A DNA stretch of 64,000 bases from positions 186,001-250,000 of the forward strand of contig JAGFNQ010000877.1 of the NCBI GenBank assembly GCA_024364735.1. The letters run 5' to 3'. The stretch's first letter is position 1, and the number at the start of each line of letters is the position of its first letter. The notes below the pieces were generated by a model. The model saw nothing but the letters and a program-made list of their open reading frames with translations. It was not told the origin of the DNA and did no database searches. The position numbers and the translations under genes are program-made. Positions 11,326-22,468 of the stretch are shown here, piece by piece. The stretch is from Boesenbergia rotunda. Its lineage: Eukaryota; Streptophyta; Magnoliopsida; Zingiberales; Zingiberaceae.

Positions 11326-11426
11326 AAAGACTTAGCGACGATATCAATTATTTGTCGCTAATAGAGAGGGAAACTTTGCTTTCTGTTATTAATATAGCGA
11401 CGGAATCATAAGTGTTTTTTTTAGTG
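11326..11426. mobile_element. fragment of a CACTA-type transposon end
   Basis: It contains repeated TAGCGACG/GTCGCTA words and ends TTTTTTTTAGTG. The reverse complement therefore starts CACTAAAAAAAA, like En/Spm-type termini. The same subterminal word occurs at both ends of the CACTA element at 31670-37220. No partner terminus was found nearby, so it is probably a broken end. Confidence 0.5.
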
Positions 11427-11429
11427 AAG

Positions 11430-11850
11430 TCAACTCTTATTTGATGTCCTCTTCATATGTATTATGCATGCATCTAATCCTTAGGGCTTAGTTGAATTGA
11501 TTACTATATGATAAATTTACAAAAATAAGCAAAGGTCTATTCATAATGAAACTAAGAGAAAATATTCTTCTATGTGATGATCTGCTCAATTTTTTGATTT
11601 ACCTCTCTATTAATAATGAAATATGCATGCATCTACTTATGGAGCCTTATCTATACACTATGAATTCTTAAAGATAGAACTACATCGACTATACTACACG
11701 GTTAACTGATGATTTATGTTAAAAATAAAGCATAAAATTAATTTTTCATATGATAAAAAATATATCACATTGTAGAGACTTTGATGCATGAAATAATATA
11801 GAGTTAAATGATAAATTACTAATCCTTGTCCATGTCTAATTCATTATATT
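11430..11850. other. intergenic, no gene seen
   Basis: AT-rich sequence without a supported gene, repeat or regulatory element. Confidence 0.5.
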
Positions 11851-11859
11851 GGTGTCCTT

Positions 11860-12003
11860 GAAAGAGAGTCTTGACGTAATAGTAAAATTGCCACCATATA
11901 ATATAAAAGATTACTGATTCAAGTCTTGGAAATAGACCCTTCCCTAGGGTACGCATAACGGGAGCTACATGACAAGAACTTGATGCATCTGTCCTTTTGT
12001 TTC
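11860..12003 (+). mobile_element. Au-type SINE remnant
   Basis: An A-box-like TTGACGTAATAGTAAAATTG is followed by a B-box-like GATTCAAGTCTTGG, then CCCTTCCCTAGGGTACGCAT and AACGGGAGCTACATG, which resembles the 3' half of plant Au SINEs. Part of the middle appears deleted. The 8-bp word GTGTCCTT occurs on both sides (11852-11859 and 12004-12011) and may be the target duplication. The family assignment rests on memory of the Au consensus. Confidence 0.6.
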
Positions 12004-12217
12004 GTGTCCTTATCGTACTTTAATCCTCCAAGGCATCCCCTATTTAACGTCCTCTTCGTATGTTTATTATGTAAGCACATTATGTTTGCCTACTTGAGAA
12101 GCCTTATCTAACTAGCCTAGACGGACTTGACTTAGTCATATATAATTTAGCATTTGACTATACATCAATGGCGTTGATAGTGAGTTACCATTCAATAGTC
12201 GAATATAACACAAATGA

Positions 12218-12920
12218 TGCGTTTGGTTGGGTGTTATCCTTGATAACCTTGGTTATCCATCCAAGATTATCAACAAAAATATTGTTTGGTTTAGATAATC
12301 AGCGATTCCCAAGTAATGATCGATGCCCGACAAGTCAGCAAAAATGACATGCAACCAGGAATCAGAAAACCTTAGAAAAGTAAGGTTTTTCTTAATTCCG
12401 GAGTTATAAAACTTATCATTCCAAAATTATCCTCCAATATTTACATTTAAGACGAAAATAACTATTACAATTTATTAACTTCCGAAAGTATTATTCGCGA
12501 CCGACGACCGACAACGACCACCGCTGGCGACCACCGCCGGCCACTGTCGGCGGCTGGCGACGATCGCCGGTGGCCGGCGACAACGCCGACAGTCGGCCGA
12601 CGATCTACGTCGATCGTCGACGGTCGACGCCGACAGTCGGCTATCGGTGTTGGACACCGACTGCCTACGCAGACACCGACGATCAACGTCGACATTTTTA
12701 AGTCTAAACAAATAAAATTATCTAAACAAATTGTAAAGGATAATACGGGAAAATATTATATTAGGTTATAGACTATTATCTCCAAACAAATAAGATTTTA
12801 TTTGATTATCTAAATTGAACCAAAAAACTTCAGATTATATTTCATTCCCCATAACCTTGATTATGTGATTACTTGGTAATAATATAACTGATGTTATATA
12901 TGATAACTTGAACCAAACGA
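12218..12920. mobile_element. MITE-like element with CGTTTGGTT termini
   Basis: The left end GCGTTTGGTTGGGTGTTATC and the right end (reverse complement TCGTTTGGTTCAAGTTATC) form an imperfect inverted repeat that continues into subterminal TTATC/GATAA words over about 45 bp. It is about 700 bp and non-coding. The target duplication is unclear, so the superfamily is undecided. Its interior holds a GC-rich block (12495-12705). Confidence 0.65.
12495..12705. repeat. GC-rich repetitive block inside the MITE
   Basis: A sharp change to high GC with many overlapping copies of CGACGATCG, GTCGACGGTCGAC and GCCGGCGAC words, several self-complementary. It gives open frames on the minus strand rich in Arg and Val, but without any domain. 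I treat it as non-coding low-complexity sequence. Confidence 0.6.
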
Positions 12921-13149
12921 TCTCAAATAGTTATGCTAATCCTGTAACATTATTATGTATTGAGGAGCATTTAGATACTAACAGAGATGATAATTAAAGT
13001 TGTTGGAATAATATTTTTTATAAATACGACTAATTGTTATCGTTCTATGCGGAAAACAATCTTATGCTTAATTACATCTAATTAATTCACTGATTTAATC
13101 TAGAGAGTTTTACTTGTAAAAATTTTAATTTTCAAAGATTTCTGAGGTT

Positions 13150-14280
13150 ATAAGGACTTCAAATATATTATTTATTATTTATTATTTATTTCGACCTCTT
13201 CGAGGTATTAAAAATATAATAACGGATAATCGAGAAAAAAAATCATACATTGGGGGCAAAAAATCCATATCAGGCCCAACGGGCCCAATATTAGATTTTT
13301 TTCTCGATTCTCGGTTATTATATTTTAACATTTCAGAGAAGTCTAAATAAACAATGGATAGCAGTTTTGAACTCCTTGTAACCGCAGAAATTCACGGGAA
13401 CTGAAATTTTTGCAATTGGAGCTCTCTAGGTCAAATCAATAGGTTTTGGCCTAGAGAGAAGTTCAAATATGCTATCCATTGTTTATTTGGACTTCTCCGA
13501 GGTGTTAAAATGTAATAAGGAAGAATCACGAAGATTACACACTGTTGGGTTGGGTCTGATATGAACTTTTAGTTTTAATTTATTGAAAGAATATTTTAAT
13601 TAATTTAAATATTAATATTCAAATCTAAATCTAAAAGGCACGCAGGTTTCAATTCATTTTTACCATTTGATGATTTTATTTCATTTTATTTTCCTTTTAA
13701 TTCTTAAAATTTGTTTTCGCAAAAAAACTCAAGCCAAAAGTAAAAAAGCAGAGAACTTCAAGAACAATACAAAAATAATATTGGTGGATCGATGCACCAT
13801 TGGTCGAAGATCTCCTGTAGCCCCAACTAGTTGACGTCCCAACCGTCATCGCAATCGCAGTCAACGACGATCCAATCAAAGCCGAACAACTTTCATATTA
13901 GGCCCATGTTGGGCCTGATATGAAAATATCAAGCCTAACGCGGGCCTAATATGAAAAATATAAAGCCCAACACGGGCATGATATGAAAAATATCTGGCCG
14001 AACGTGGACCTGATATTTTTTCCATGTTATCCATGCATTCATCTAAAAGAGAGAAGAAATAGAAGAAAAAAGAGAAAGAAAATGTATAAAAAAGAGGGAG
14101 GAATGAGAAGAGAGGAGAGGAAAGAGAAGATAGGTTGCATGCATAAAAGATAGAGGAAAAGAAAAAGAGATTGCATGTATATAAGTTAGATTTGACAGAA
14201 GGGTAAAATGGGAAGAGTATTAAAAAAAAGTGTGCTTTTTGATAAACACCAAAGAAACTTGGGCCTTTTGGTTAATTCGA
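13150..14280. repeat. palindromic repeat family P, copy 1
   Basis: This segment is built of inverted modules. One pair is about 13190-13245 with 13290-13350 (TAATAACGGATAATCGAG against CTCGATTCTCGGTTATTATA). Another runs from GAACTCCTTGTAACC (about 13368) to GAACTTCTCTC/GTTCAAATATGC (about 13460). A 32-bp minisatellite (13915-14028) and a purine-rich tract (14040-14170) follow. The same modules recur at 54060-55368 in opposite overall orientation. No coding region is seen. It may be a large foldback or Mutator-type non-autonomous element. Confidence 0.6.
13915..14028. repeat. 32-bp hairpin minisatellite
   Basis: About 3.5 units of a 32-bp repeat, each reading roughly GGGCCTGATATGAAAA then TATCAGGCCCAACG, so each unit can fold on itself (GGGCCTGATAT against ATATCAGGCCC). 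Units start near 13910, 13942, 13974 and 14006. Related TATCAGGCCCAACG words recur at 54340-54400 and 55080. Confidence 0.7.
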
Positions 14281-14291
14281 AAAGTTGTGTG

Positions 14292-16583
14292 TCATTTGGT
14301 AAAATGCCCTAGAAGTATTGAAAATATGTCAGACAAAAAATAATAGCGCGAAGCGAAATGGGCCTTGGTAAACATAACAACTATATGCAATGAGGAAGGA
14401 ACAAAAGATAGTGTGATATTGCCAAGCTGTAGATGATGACGAGTGAGATGACAATCAATCTTAATATGCTTCGTTCTCTCATGAAAAATTGTATTGCATG
14501 TAATTTGAATAGTACTTTGATTATCACAATATAATGGAGTAGGTTGATGAAGAGAGATACCCATATCCGCAAGCAACCAATGCAACCAAACTATCTCATA
14601 AGTAGTTGAGGTCATGGCACGGTACTCGACTTTTATGGAAGATCTAGAAATAACATCTTGTTTCTTACTCTTCCAAGAAATAAGGGAATCACTAAGAAAA
14701 ATACACAAACCAGTAGTAGATTTGCGATCCGTAGGATCACTAGATCCAATCAGCATTAGAGTATGCACACAGCTCTAGAATTATAAGGAAATAAAAAACT
14801 TTGAAATTGAGTGTCCCGAAGATACTTGAGAATACGAAGAATAGCAGCCCAATGAATTATAGTTGGTGCAGTGACAAACTGCCTAACCACATGCATAGCA
14901 TGTGCAATATCTGGACGAGCCACAGTGCGATAAACTAAGCTCCCAACAATAGTTTAGTACAAACAAGGATCCGACAAAGGTGAGCCATCAGATGGAGAAT
15001 ACCGAGCATTAGTTTCAATAGGAGTATCAACAACTCTATTATCAGTAAGACGTGTACATGCAAATAGATCAGATATATACTTTGACTGAGATAAAAGATA
15101 ATATTTTGGAGAATATACAACCTCAATGCCCAGAAAGTAGCGTAGCATACTTAAGTCTTTCATAGCAAAACAACGAGCCAACTCAGACATCAAGGAAGTA
15201 ATTTCATTATAATCATCACCAGTAATAATCATACCATGAACATATAACAATAAAATAATATGACTTACACTCGTGCATTTGGCAAACAATGTTGAATCAT
15301 GATTACTAGAATGAAAATCAAGTGAAGTAATCACTATAGAGAACTTCTCAAACCAAATACGAGGTGCTTATTCGAGGCCATAAACCGCTTCACGAAGTCT
15401 ACAAACTTCACTATGTTGGTGTGAAATACCAGAAGGAGGTGTCATATAAATTTATGCACGAAAATCACCATTTAGAAATGCATTATTTACATCTATTTGA
15501 GATATTCTTCATCGACAAACAACAACAACAACAATCAGTGTATGAACAGTTGTCATTTTTGCAATAGGGGCAAATGTTTCCTCATAATCCATGTCATACT
15601 CCTAAGCACATCCTTTAGCAATAAGACGAGTTTTGTATTTTTCAATACATCCATCAAATTTAATTTTGATCTTCTATACTCAACGAGAACCAATAATGTG
15701 TTTTCCTAGTGGCAAGAGTACCAAATCCCATGTATGAGTTTGATGCAGCGCAGTTAATTTCTTAGCTATAGCCTTCTCCCAATGTGGGTTATGAACAACT
15801 TCTCTATAGGATACAGGCTCAAAAAGACAATGAACAGATGCAACAAATGAAGCAAAAGAACGAGAATAACAAGAGTAAGCAAAATCTGGTAGTTTAGTGG
15901 ACTTATGAACACGAGTGGGCTAACGACGATGGAGAGAAAGATTATCCGCAATCTCAGGAGATGATTGGGTAGTGGCAGAAGGAGGAGCGCGTAAAGCAGA
16001 TGTCTCAGGAATCAAAGTACTAGATTCAGTTGACCTACCGATAGGGGTTGTGGGTGAAGCTTCCTCAGTTTCGGTGTTGAAAGGATCAATGCAAAATAGA
16101 TCTGACTTTGTCACATTATGCAAACTAGCAGGAATAAGAAAGAATGAAATATGCTCAAGAAATACAAGATGACAAGAGGCATACAATTTTTGACTAGCCG
16201 GATTAAAGAAATGATATCCTTTTGACCAATACCATAACCCAAAAAAAACACATGGAGCAGACCGAGGGGCCGATTTATTGCGCTCGACATGTGGACAAAG
16301 AATAGAGCAAGTACAACCAAAAACAAGCAAAGAGGAATAGACAGGAGCATGACCATATAATTTTTCAAAAGGTAACAAGCCTGAATTGTGTGAGGTTGGA
16401 ATTCTATTAATTACATGAACAGCAGTAATGATTGATTCCCCCCAAAAGACACTAGGAACAATGGAAGACAACAAAATTGAACGAGTTATTTCAACAAGAT
16501 GTCTATGTTTCCGTTTAGCCACACCATTCTGTTCAAGAGTATCTATACAAAAGGTTTGGTGAATAGTACCACCAGAAGCAAGT
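14292..16583 (-). pseudogene. copia pol, 3' part of element A (IN-RT-RNase H)
   Basis: On the minus strand the order is: end of the integrase core (EQNGVAKRKHRHLVE near 16525) and its C-terminal part (to about 15920), reverse transcriptase (about 15760-14935) and RNase H (about 14768-14292, with DRKSTTG and YCDNQSTIQ motifs). The reverse-transcriptase active site reads YVHGMIITGDD where YVDD is expected, so a catalytic Asp is lost. Several frameshifts are present. It ends at the RNase H tail with no 3' LTR. At 16583 it is cut by the TGTCACGCC LTR and continues at 29827. Confidence 0.85.
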
Positions 16584-17551
16584 TGTCACGCCTCGAGACC
16601 CAAGGAGTCGCCGATCCGATATAAAATTGGACAACATCTCTCCTGTCCGACTGATAATTTACACACACATATAAAACCACGCAGTATATTTTTAGCCTCA
16701 GGCCTTAAAATAAAGACATAACATATAAGAAAAGGCATCCATATCTATAAATCAAAATATGGACTTACCTGGGCTGCCATTTGGGCAGGGGCACAGCGAA
16801 ACCACATCACACATAGTCCAACATATGACTCAAAAGTACAATTCGTAACAGAAACCATACAACTACAAGTCCACGACAAACCAGTACAATGTATAAAATA
16901 TAACATACGTAAATCTGAAAGTAAAACGAAACACTAAAAACGAACGTCGTCACGAGCATGGGACTTACAACCCGGGCTCCCCTGGCAGACATCAACCTGA
17001 AAACAAAAATTTGGTGAAGGGCGGTGAGTCCAAGCGGACTCTGCAGGTATAAAGATAGATATGCATGACAATATAAATAACTGTAAAATCTATGAAGAAG
17101 ACAATAGGATATAGTCTCTAAGGAACATAGAAAACATGCATAAGTGCTGGAAAAGTACAAATACATACCAGAATCCATCTATCTTGCAGGGTGGTGAAAT
17201 CAACCCCTATAGAACAAGTATAACACATAATCCAAGATATACATGTGTCATGTATGTGCATGCCAACTAAAATGCAACAATCAAATGTAGAAGCACAAAC
17301 AAATGCACGATGCATCATATGCACATGGTGCAATGACATGTATCACCCCTGCCACCAGTCAGGCCACCGTCCACCTATTATAAATGAGCAGGTGAGTGGG
17401 TAGTGTTGTGACACTGTACGCACACTGGCTTCACTACAACAGAGTGACCGAGTCGACAAGATGCTGGCGGAGGGCACCCTCCTACCCCAAGTACTTATGG
17501 GGGAGTCTCGCTCTCATATTCTCGTGTCTTAGAACGAGAAGGGATCCCTGG

Positions 17552-18568
17552 TGATGGATCGTTTTCAGTGTGCTAGAGGGGGTGAATAACACTTTTACGT
17601 CGTTTTGATCTCTACAAAGTCGTTAGCGCAGTGGAAACAATAATATGCAAAGTAAATAAGAAATAAAACAATGCTAACAACCTGATTTACTTGGTATCCA
17701 CCCTGGTCAGGTGACTTATCCAAGAATCCTTCGGTGGATCAACCCCCGGCTAGATCTGTTGCTCCTTGTGGGTGGAGAAACCTCGCCACAACACTTCGGA
17801 CGCTCTCTGATTACAATAGACTACTAACTCACTTTACTGAAGCGAGTTTCGTCGAGAGTCTCAGCCACCACAAAGTCCTCTTTAAATATGACTCGGGCTG
17901 AAACCCTCACTACCAGTAGACTGCCCCCAGGGCAGTCGACTGGTGCCACTGAAATTCGACCGTTGTACCTCAACGTTCGAATTCTTAGCCAACTCACCAG
18001 CCACCTACCAGTCGACTGCCCCTAGGGCAGTCGACTGGTCCCAGGGCTGAGACCTTTCTGTGAGTTCCATCAGTAGACTGCCCCCAGGCCAGTCGACTGG
18101 TCTACTCACCCACCTAAGGTTACCCTTCCTGACTACATTCCACTCCGCACTCAAACCCTAGGATTTCCCGAGTACAATCACACTGCACTCGTACCCTTGC
18201 GACTCGACTGACTCCTCATCCGCAGCCTCGACTATTGCCTTTGCGCCCTCTTCATCTTCGACTCCCGTCCCTCGGATGCACGCAAGCCTCCAGCTTGCCT
18301 TCATGCCATCCTTCACGCATGCATCGAAGTCTGCACCCATCAGCTCATCGTCCCTGCTCTTCAAGGTCCCTCAGGTGCACACAAGCCTCCAGCTTGTCTC
18401 CATGCCTCCCTTCACCGTACCGAGGTCGTCCAGTCAAGTCCATATGTGTAACCTGTACATCCTGTACACTCAACATACACATATAAGAACACAAGGGTAA
18501 ACCTAACTTAAACCCTTTGCTCAAACATCAAAACACTTGGTCACTCCGGACCACAGATTGCCTCAACA
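17552..18568 (-). repeat. 3' LTR of Sirevirus-like element 2
   Basis: 1017 bp, from TGATGGATCGTTTTCAG to TTGCCTCAACA. A TATA-like ATATTTAAAGAGG lies on the minus strand near 17878-17890. Upstream of it are GTCGAC palindromes (17920-18100) in which CAGTCGACTGCCC pairs with GGGCAGTCGACTG. Compared with the other LTR it lacks about 11 bp (ATAACCTCCGA, near 17746) but keeps the second palindrome at 18010-18040. Confidence 0.9.
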
Positions 18569-20772
18569 ATCTCCCCCTTTTTGATGTTTGGCAATACGTT
18601 TAAGTTAGGGAAAGCAAATAGTAGTCAATAGAATAGCAACACTATGCTAAATAATTAATATGCAAAACATGGATCCTATCCCAAGGCATCCTACATCTTA
18701 CCCTCCAAGTTAGGACTTTTCACGGGCTTTTAAAGCTTCTCCCAAGCTCCCCCTATATTGGACTTACAAAGGCTTTTTAAGAACCTCTCCAAGGTTCCCC
18801 TTACGCCAAGAATGGAGCAACCATGCTCCCCCTAAACCTAGGGTTTCTAGCAAAGGAGTGTTTGGTTTCCCAACTTAAACCCAACACTTCTCCCCCTTTG
18901 CCTAATATTAAAAAGAACCCAACAATATTCCAATTATTGGTTCTTTCAATCCCCAATGATCATAAACAATGTGTACTAGCCCCCCATACACTTGTTTTGC
19001 ATCACTTGGACACATACCCAGCTGTTGATACAAAATTCAGGCTTGACCAGTCGATTGCCCCCAGGGCAGTCGACTGATACTCTAAAAAATCAAAATTTCA
19101 ACCTTTCTGACAAAATTCAAAATGCACCAGAAATTCCACAAATCTCCAAAAATTCTCAAATTTTGTGGAGACATTTGTGGCACCCATACCTACTTGGGAA
19201 AATACATTCCTTAATGTATCTATCATCATTCCCAAGTTTGACACAAAATCCAAAACTAGCAAAAAGGTTCACTCAAACCTTAACCAAAATTCCTAGTTTT
19301 GGTTTCCCCTTGATGTCTCTGCCTATACCAATTCACAATGCACCCCTAGCATTGATTTATATGGCAATTGCATATCAAAAATCAATTTTCATGCAATATG
19401 ACCCCAAAGTCATATTTCCATGCATGAAACACAAAAACACCATGCCAAAACCCAAGAATTGAGACTCAAGTCCGTCTCCAATTCCTTTGGCACACTCCAT
19501 GGTCCATTTAGACCTCTAGGAACTACCCTCCTAAGGTCCATTCACCATATATCCCAAAATTTTTCTTGTTATGAAAATTAAGGCAACTAAGGAGGCAACC
19601 TCCCCCTTAACCTATGTCTTCTCCCAATTTTCATTTACCTAGGTGAAGTTCTTCCCAACTTAACACCTTAACACCAAGTTAAGTTCTACCCAATTCAACT
19701 TCCAAGTTCTTCTCCCTTGGTCACCTTTAAGGATTGCCCCAAGTAACCTTATCCCTAGTGCCAAAAAGAACTCAACAAAGACCTAAAACAATCTAAAAGA
19801 TTTGCAAGCACATTTGCTAGAATATACCCTATCCTAGAAGAATATGATTTTATGAAAACTACAAATGTGCTTGACTTTGGTTCAATTTTCTAATTTTCTT
19901 AAGGATTGACACTTTGTATCAATTTTGAACTCAATTCATGATTCCTTGTGTTTGTCAACTCTAACCATGATTAATCTACACAAGGAATTGTCTCAAATTC
20001 TTTCCGTTTCCATATCCTTTCATTTATCAAGAGCTCATCATTCAAAATCACCCATTGAATCTTAATCACTCTCCTTAAATTCCATGATATCCATATGCCA
20101 CATTTCATATAATCACCAAGAAGTCATGAGACCATCCTTTATTCAAGGAATATAATCAAGGATTTTAATTTTAATACCATCTCCTATGATCCAAAGTCAT
20201 TTCTCTCTATCCTTTCTGACCAGTCGACTGCCCCCAGGGCAGTCGACTGCGAAAACTCACAGAATGGTCTCGGGGCTGAAATTCACTCGGATTAGTCGAC
20301 TGCCCCCAGGGCAGTCAACTGATACCTGATTTTTAGATTTTCAGCCCAATTTCAGTAATCCCTAAATAATTCCATAAATCTCTAAAAAATTATGAAATTT
20401 CGTGGGGAGATTTGTGGGGCCAATGTCTACTTGGAAAAAATACGTTTCCAAACAAATGTACTCCGGATCCCAAGATTGGCATGAAATCCAACTCTACCTA
20501 ACTTGTATCATTTTAACTCCTCCAAAAGTTCTAATTTAGATTTCTCCTTGATGTATCTTCTTATTTCTGACCATAATACATTCTTAGCATTGAATTATAT
20601 GGTATTTTCCTATTAAACCTTAATTTTATCAAATATCACCCTATTTTCACCTTTTTCTCCTTAATTCCTCTTTGAATGTGCCAAAACTTAGGGTTAAGAC
20701 TTACCCAAGTCTTCCAACCCCCTTTTGGCATAATTCACCTAATTTCCTAGGAGAGAAACTTTTGAGATCCAT
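18569..20772 (-). other. non-coding 3' interior of Sirevirus-like element 2
   Basis: There is no supported coding sequence on either strand; open frames here are shadows. It holds repeated purine tracts on the minus strand (plus-strand CTCCCCCT/CTCCCCCTTT at 18571, 18748, 18826, 18891, 19603, 20802), matching the multiple polypurine tracts known for Sireviruses. It also holds two copies of a segment that begins with the GTCGAC palindrome (about 19045-19500 and 20218-20720), each with an ACAAATCTCC...GTGGAGA hairpin. Confidence 0.7.
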
Positions 20773-22395
20773 TTACCATAGACCCCAAAGGCTCCTAGAG
20801 CTCCCCCTTGAGCTTTTGACCTTAGCCACCTCCCTAGGTGATTTAACCCACACTAAGGCACACCGGTGAACCTCCGGTGACTCTTGGCCTACAATATGAA
20901 CCTTCTTACCCTTAGACACCTTGTCTTGGGTTAAGTAGTTCTTTCTACCCTCAAATGACACCCCCTTGTCATTTTTGATCTTCTCCTTCTTGCCAAGATT
21001 ATATGCTTCCCGAGCATATTCCTTTTTGTTGGCCTTGGAGGTCTTAGACCGGTATCCCAAACCCGATCTATCGTAGTTGGGTTTCAAACTACCCAATACC
21101 ATATATAGATCCTTAGATCCAATCGTGAATCTTTCTAGGGTCTTTTCTAATGTATCAAGTCTTGCCCTCAAGGCTTGATTTTCCCTTTTTAGAGTTCTAA
21201 CTCTAAAATCCATATGTCCACCTTGGGCATTCCTAGGCCTAACCTCCTTTCTAGGCACAATCCTTCCCTTCTTGGGATTAGTGTCTTGATCCTTGGATAC
21301 AAAGCTCCTAGATTTACTATGATGCATGCTTTTCTTAGGGTGTTGAACTACCTTATTATTCCTATTCCTATCATTGTACTTAAAACCAAAATTGTGCACA
21401 AGTAGACAATTTTCATTAATCCTAGCATGCATGGATGAATGATTAATATGATTTTTAATATGCAAATAGGAACTTGAAATTTAATTACATTTTGGCTTAA
21501 GGTTAGGAGTTACCTTCCTTACTTTTGGAGTTCCTCCTTGATGTGGGTTTATTCTCTTCTTCCTTTCTTCTTTCTCCCATCTCCTCAAGTGCTCCATTTT
21601 CTTTAGCTCACTTTTTCTAAGACACTTGATGTGAAAGTGCCCCATCTCTCCACATGTGAAGCATCGGATTTTCTTCCTTCTCTCGTGGGCTTCTCCAATC
21701 CTACATTTGATGTTAGAATTTAATTGAATTGAAATAACCTTAGATCTTACCTCCATTTTACCTTTCGGGCACTTGTCCTTGTAGTGCCCCTTTTCGTTGC
21801 AACCAAAGCATATAATGTGTTCCTTTTTCCTTGCTTTGTTGGAGGTAGAGACTTCTTCTTGTTCTTGTATGATTGAGGGTCTCTCCTCCCCCTCAATCCT
21901 TGAAGTTGATACTTCTTCTACTTCTTCTCTGGATGAGGTGGAGGACCTCTCACTCTCTTCTTCCATTTCACTTGAGGAGGTAGATGATTCTTCTTCCTTT
22001 TTCCCCTCTTCTTGGGCTATTGAGTTCACTTCCTCGGCCTCTTCCACTAATTGATCTCGTGTAGGGTTTTTATGGAGTTCTTTCAATTTGCTCCACAATT
22101 CACATGCATTTAGGTATTCCCCTACATCACTCAAAATTTTATTAGGCAAAATATTTTTCAAAATACTAATTACCTTCTCATTTGCCCGAAATTGTTCTTG
22201 TTGATCTTTGTCCCAATATCTAGGACGAAGCATCTTTCTGTGCTTGTCCTTTGGAACTTTGAAGGGCTCTTCAAGTGTGATTCTACATTCCCACTCCATC
22301 GCGAACCACGTCTCCATTCTCGACTTCCAGTACCCGAAATCTTCATGTTCATAGGGCGGTGGAGTGTAAATATCGTCCCCAAATTTGTCTTCCAT
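20773..22395 (-). pseudogene. Sirevirus-like gag with two zinc knuckles
   Basis: The frame starts MEDKFGDDIYTPPPYEHED at 22395, 60 bp from the primer-binding site, and carries the first half of the UBN2 capsid domain (to about residue 110). An acidic Ser/Glu stretch (about 115-185) follows, then two CCHC knuckles (CFGCNEKGHYKDKC near residue 195 and CFTCGEMGHFHIKC near 245). The second half of UBN2 is missing. A single stop at 21481-21483 interrupts the frame, which continues in phase to 20773 with a basic region and a leucine-rich helix. Two knuckles are typical of Sireviruses. The protein would bind element RNA, if made. Confidence 0.8.
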
Positions 22396-22454
22396 ATTCT
22401 TCTTCCTCTAGCGTGTGCTCCCTCGGCGATTAGTCCGATCAAGAGCGGTCCTTC

Positions 22455-22468
22455 GCTCTGATACCAAC
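22455..22468 (-). promoter_or_regulatory. primer-binding site, initiator-Met tRNA
   Basis: On the minus strand GTTGGTATCAGAGC directly follows the 5' LTR, the standard complement to initiator methionine tRNA. Confidence 0.9.

Noticed and set aside
12465..12711. Arg/Val-rich minus-strand frames in the GC block of the MITE
   Set aside because: Open because of GC-rich repeats inside a non-coding transposon; two overlapping frames are equally open.
18823..19462. Plus-strand open frames of 84 and 156 codons rich in Pro/Leu
   Set aside because: They lie in the non-coding 3' interior of a minus-strand retroelement, have no domain, and arise from C-rich polypurine-tract complements.
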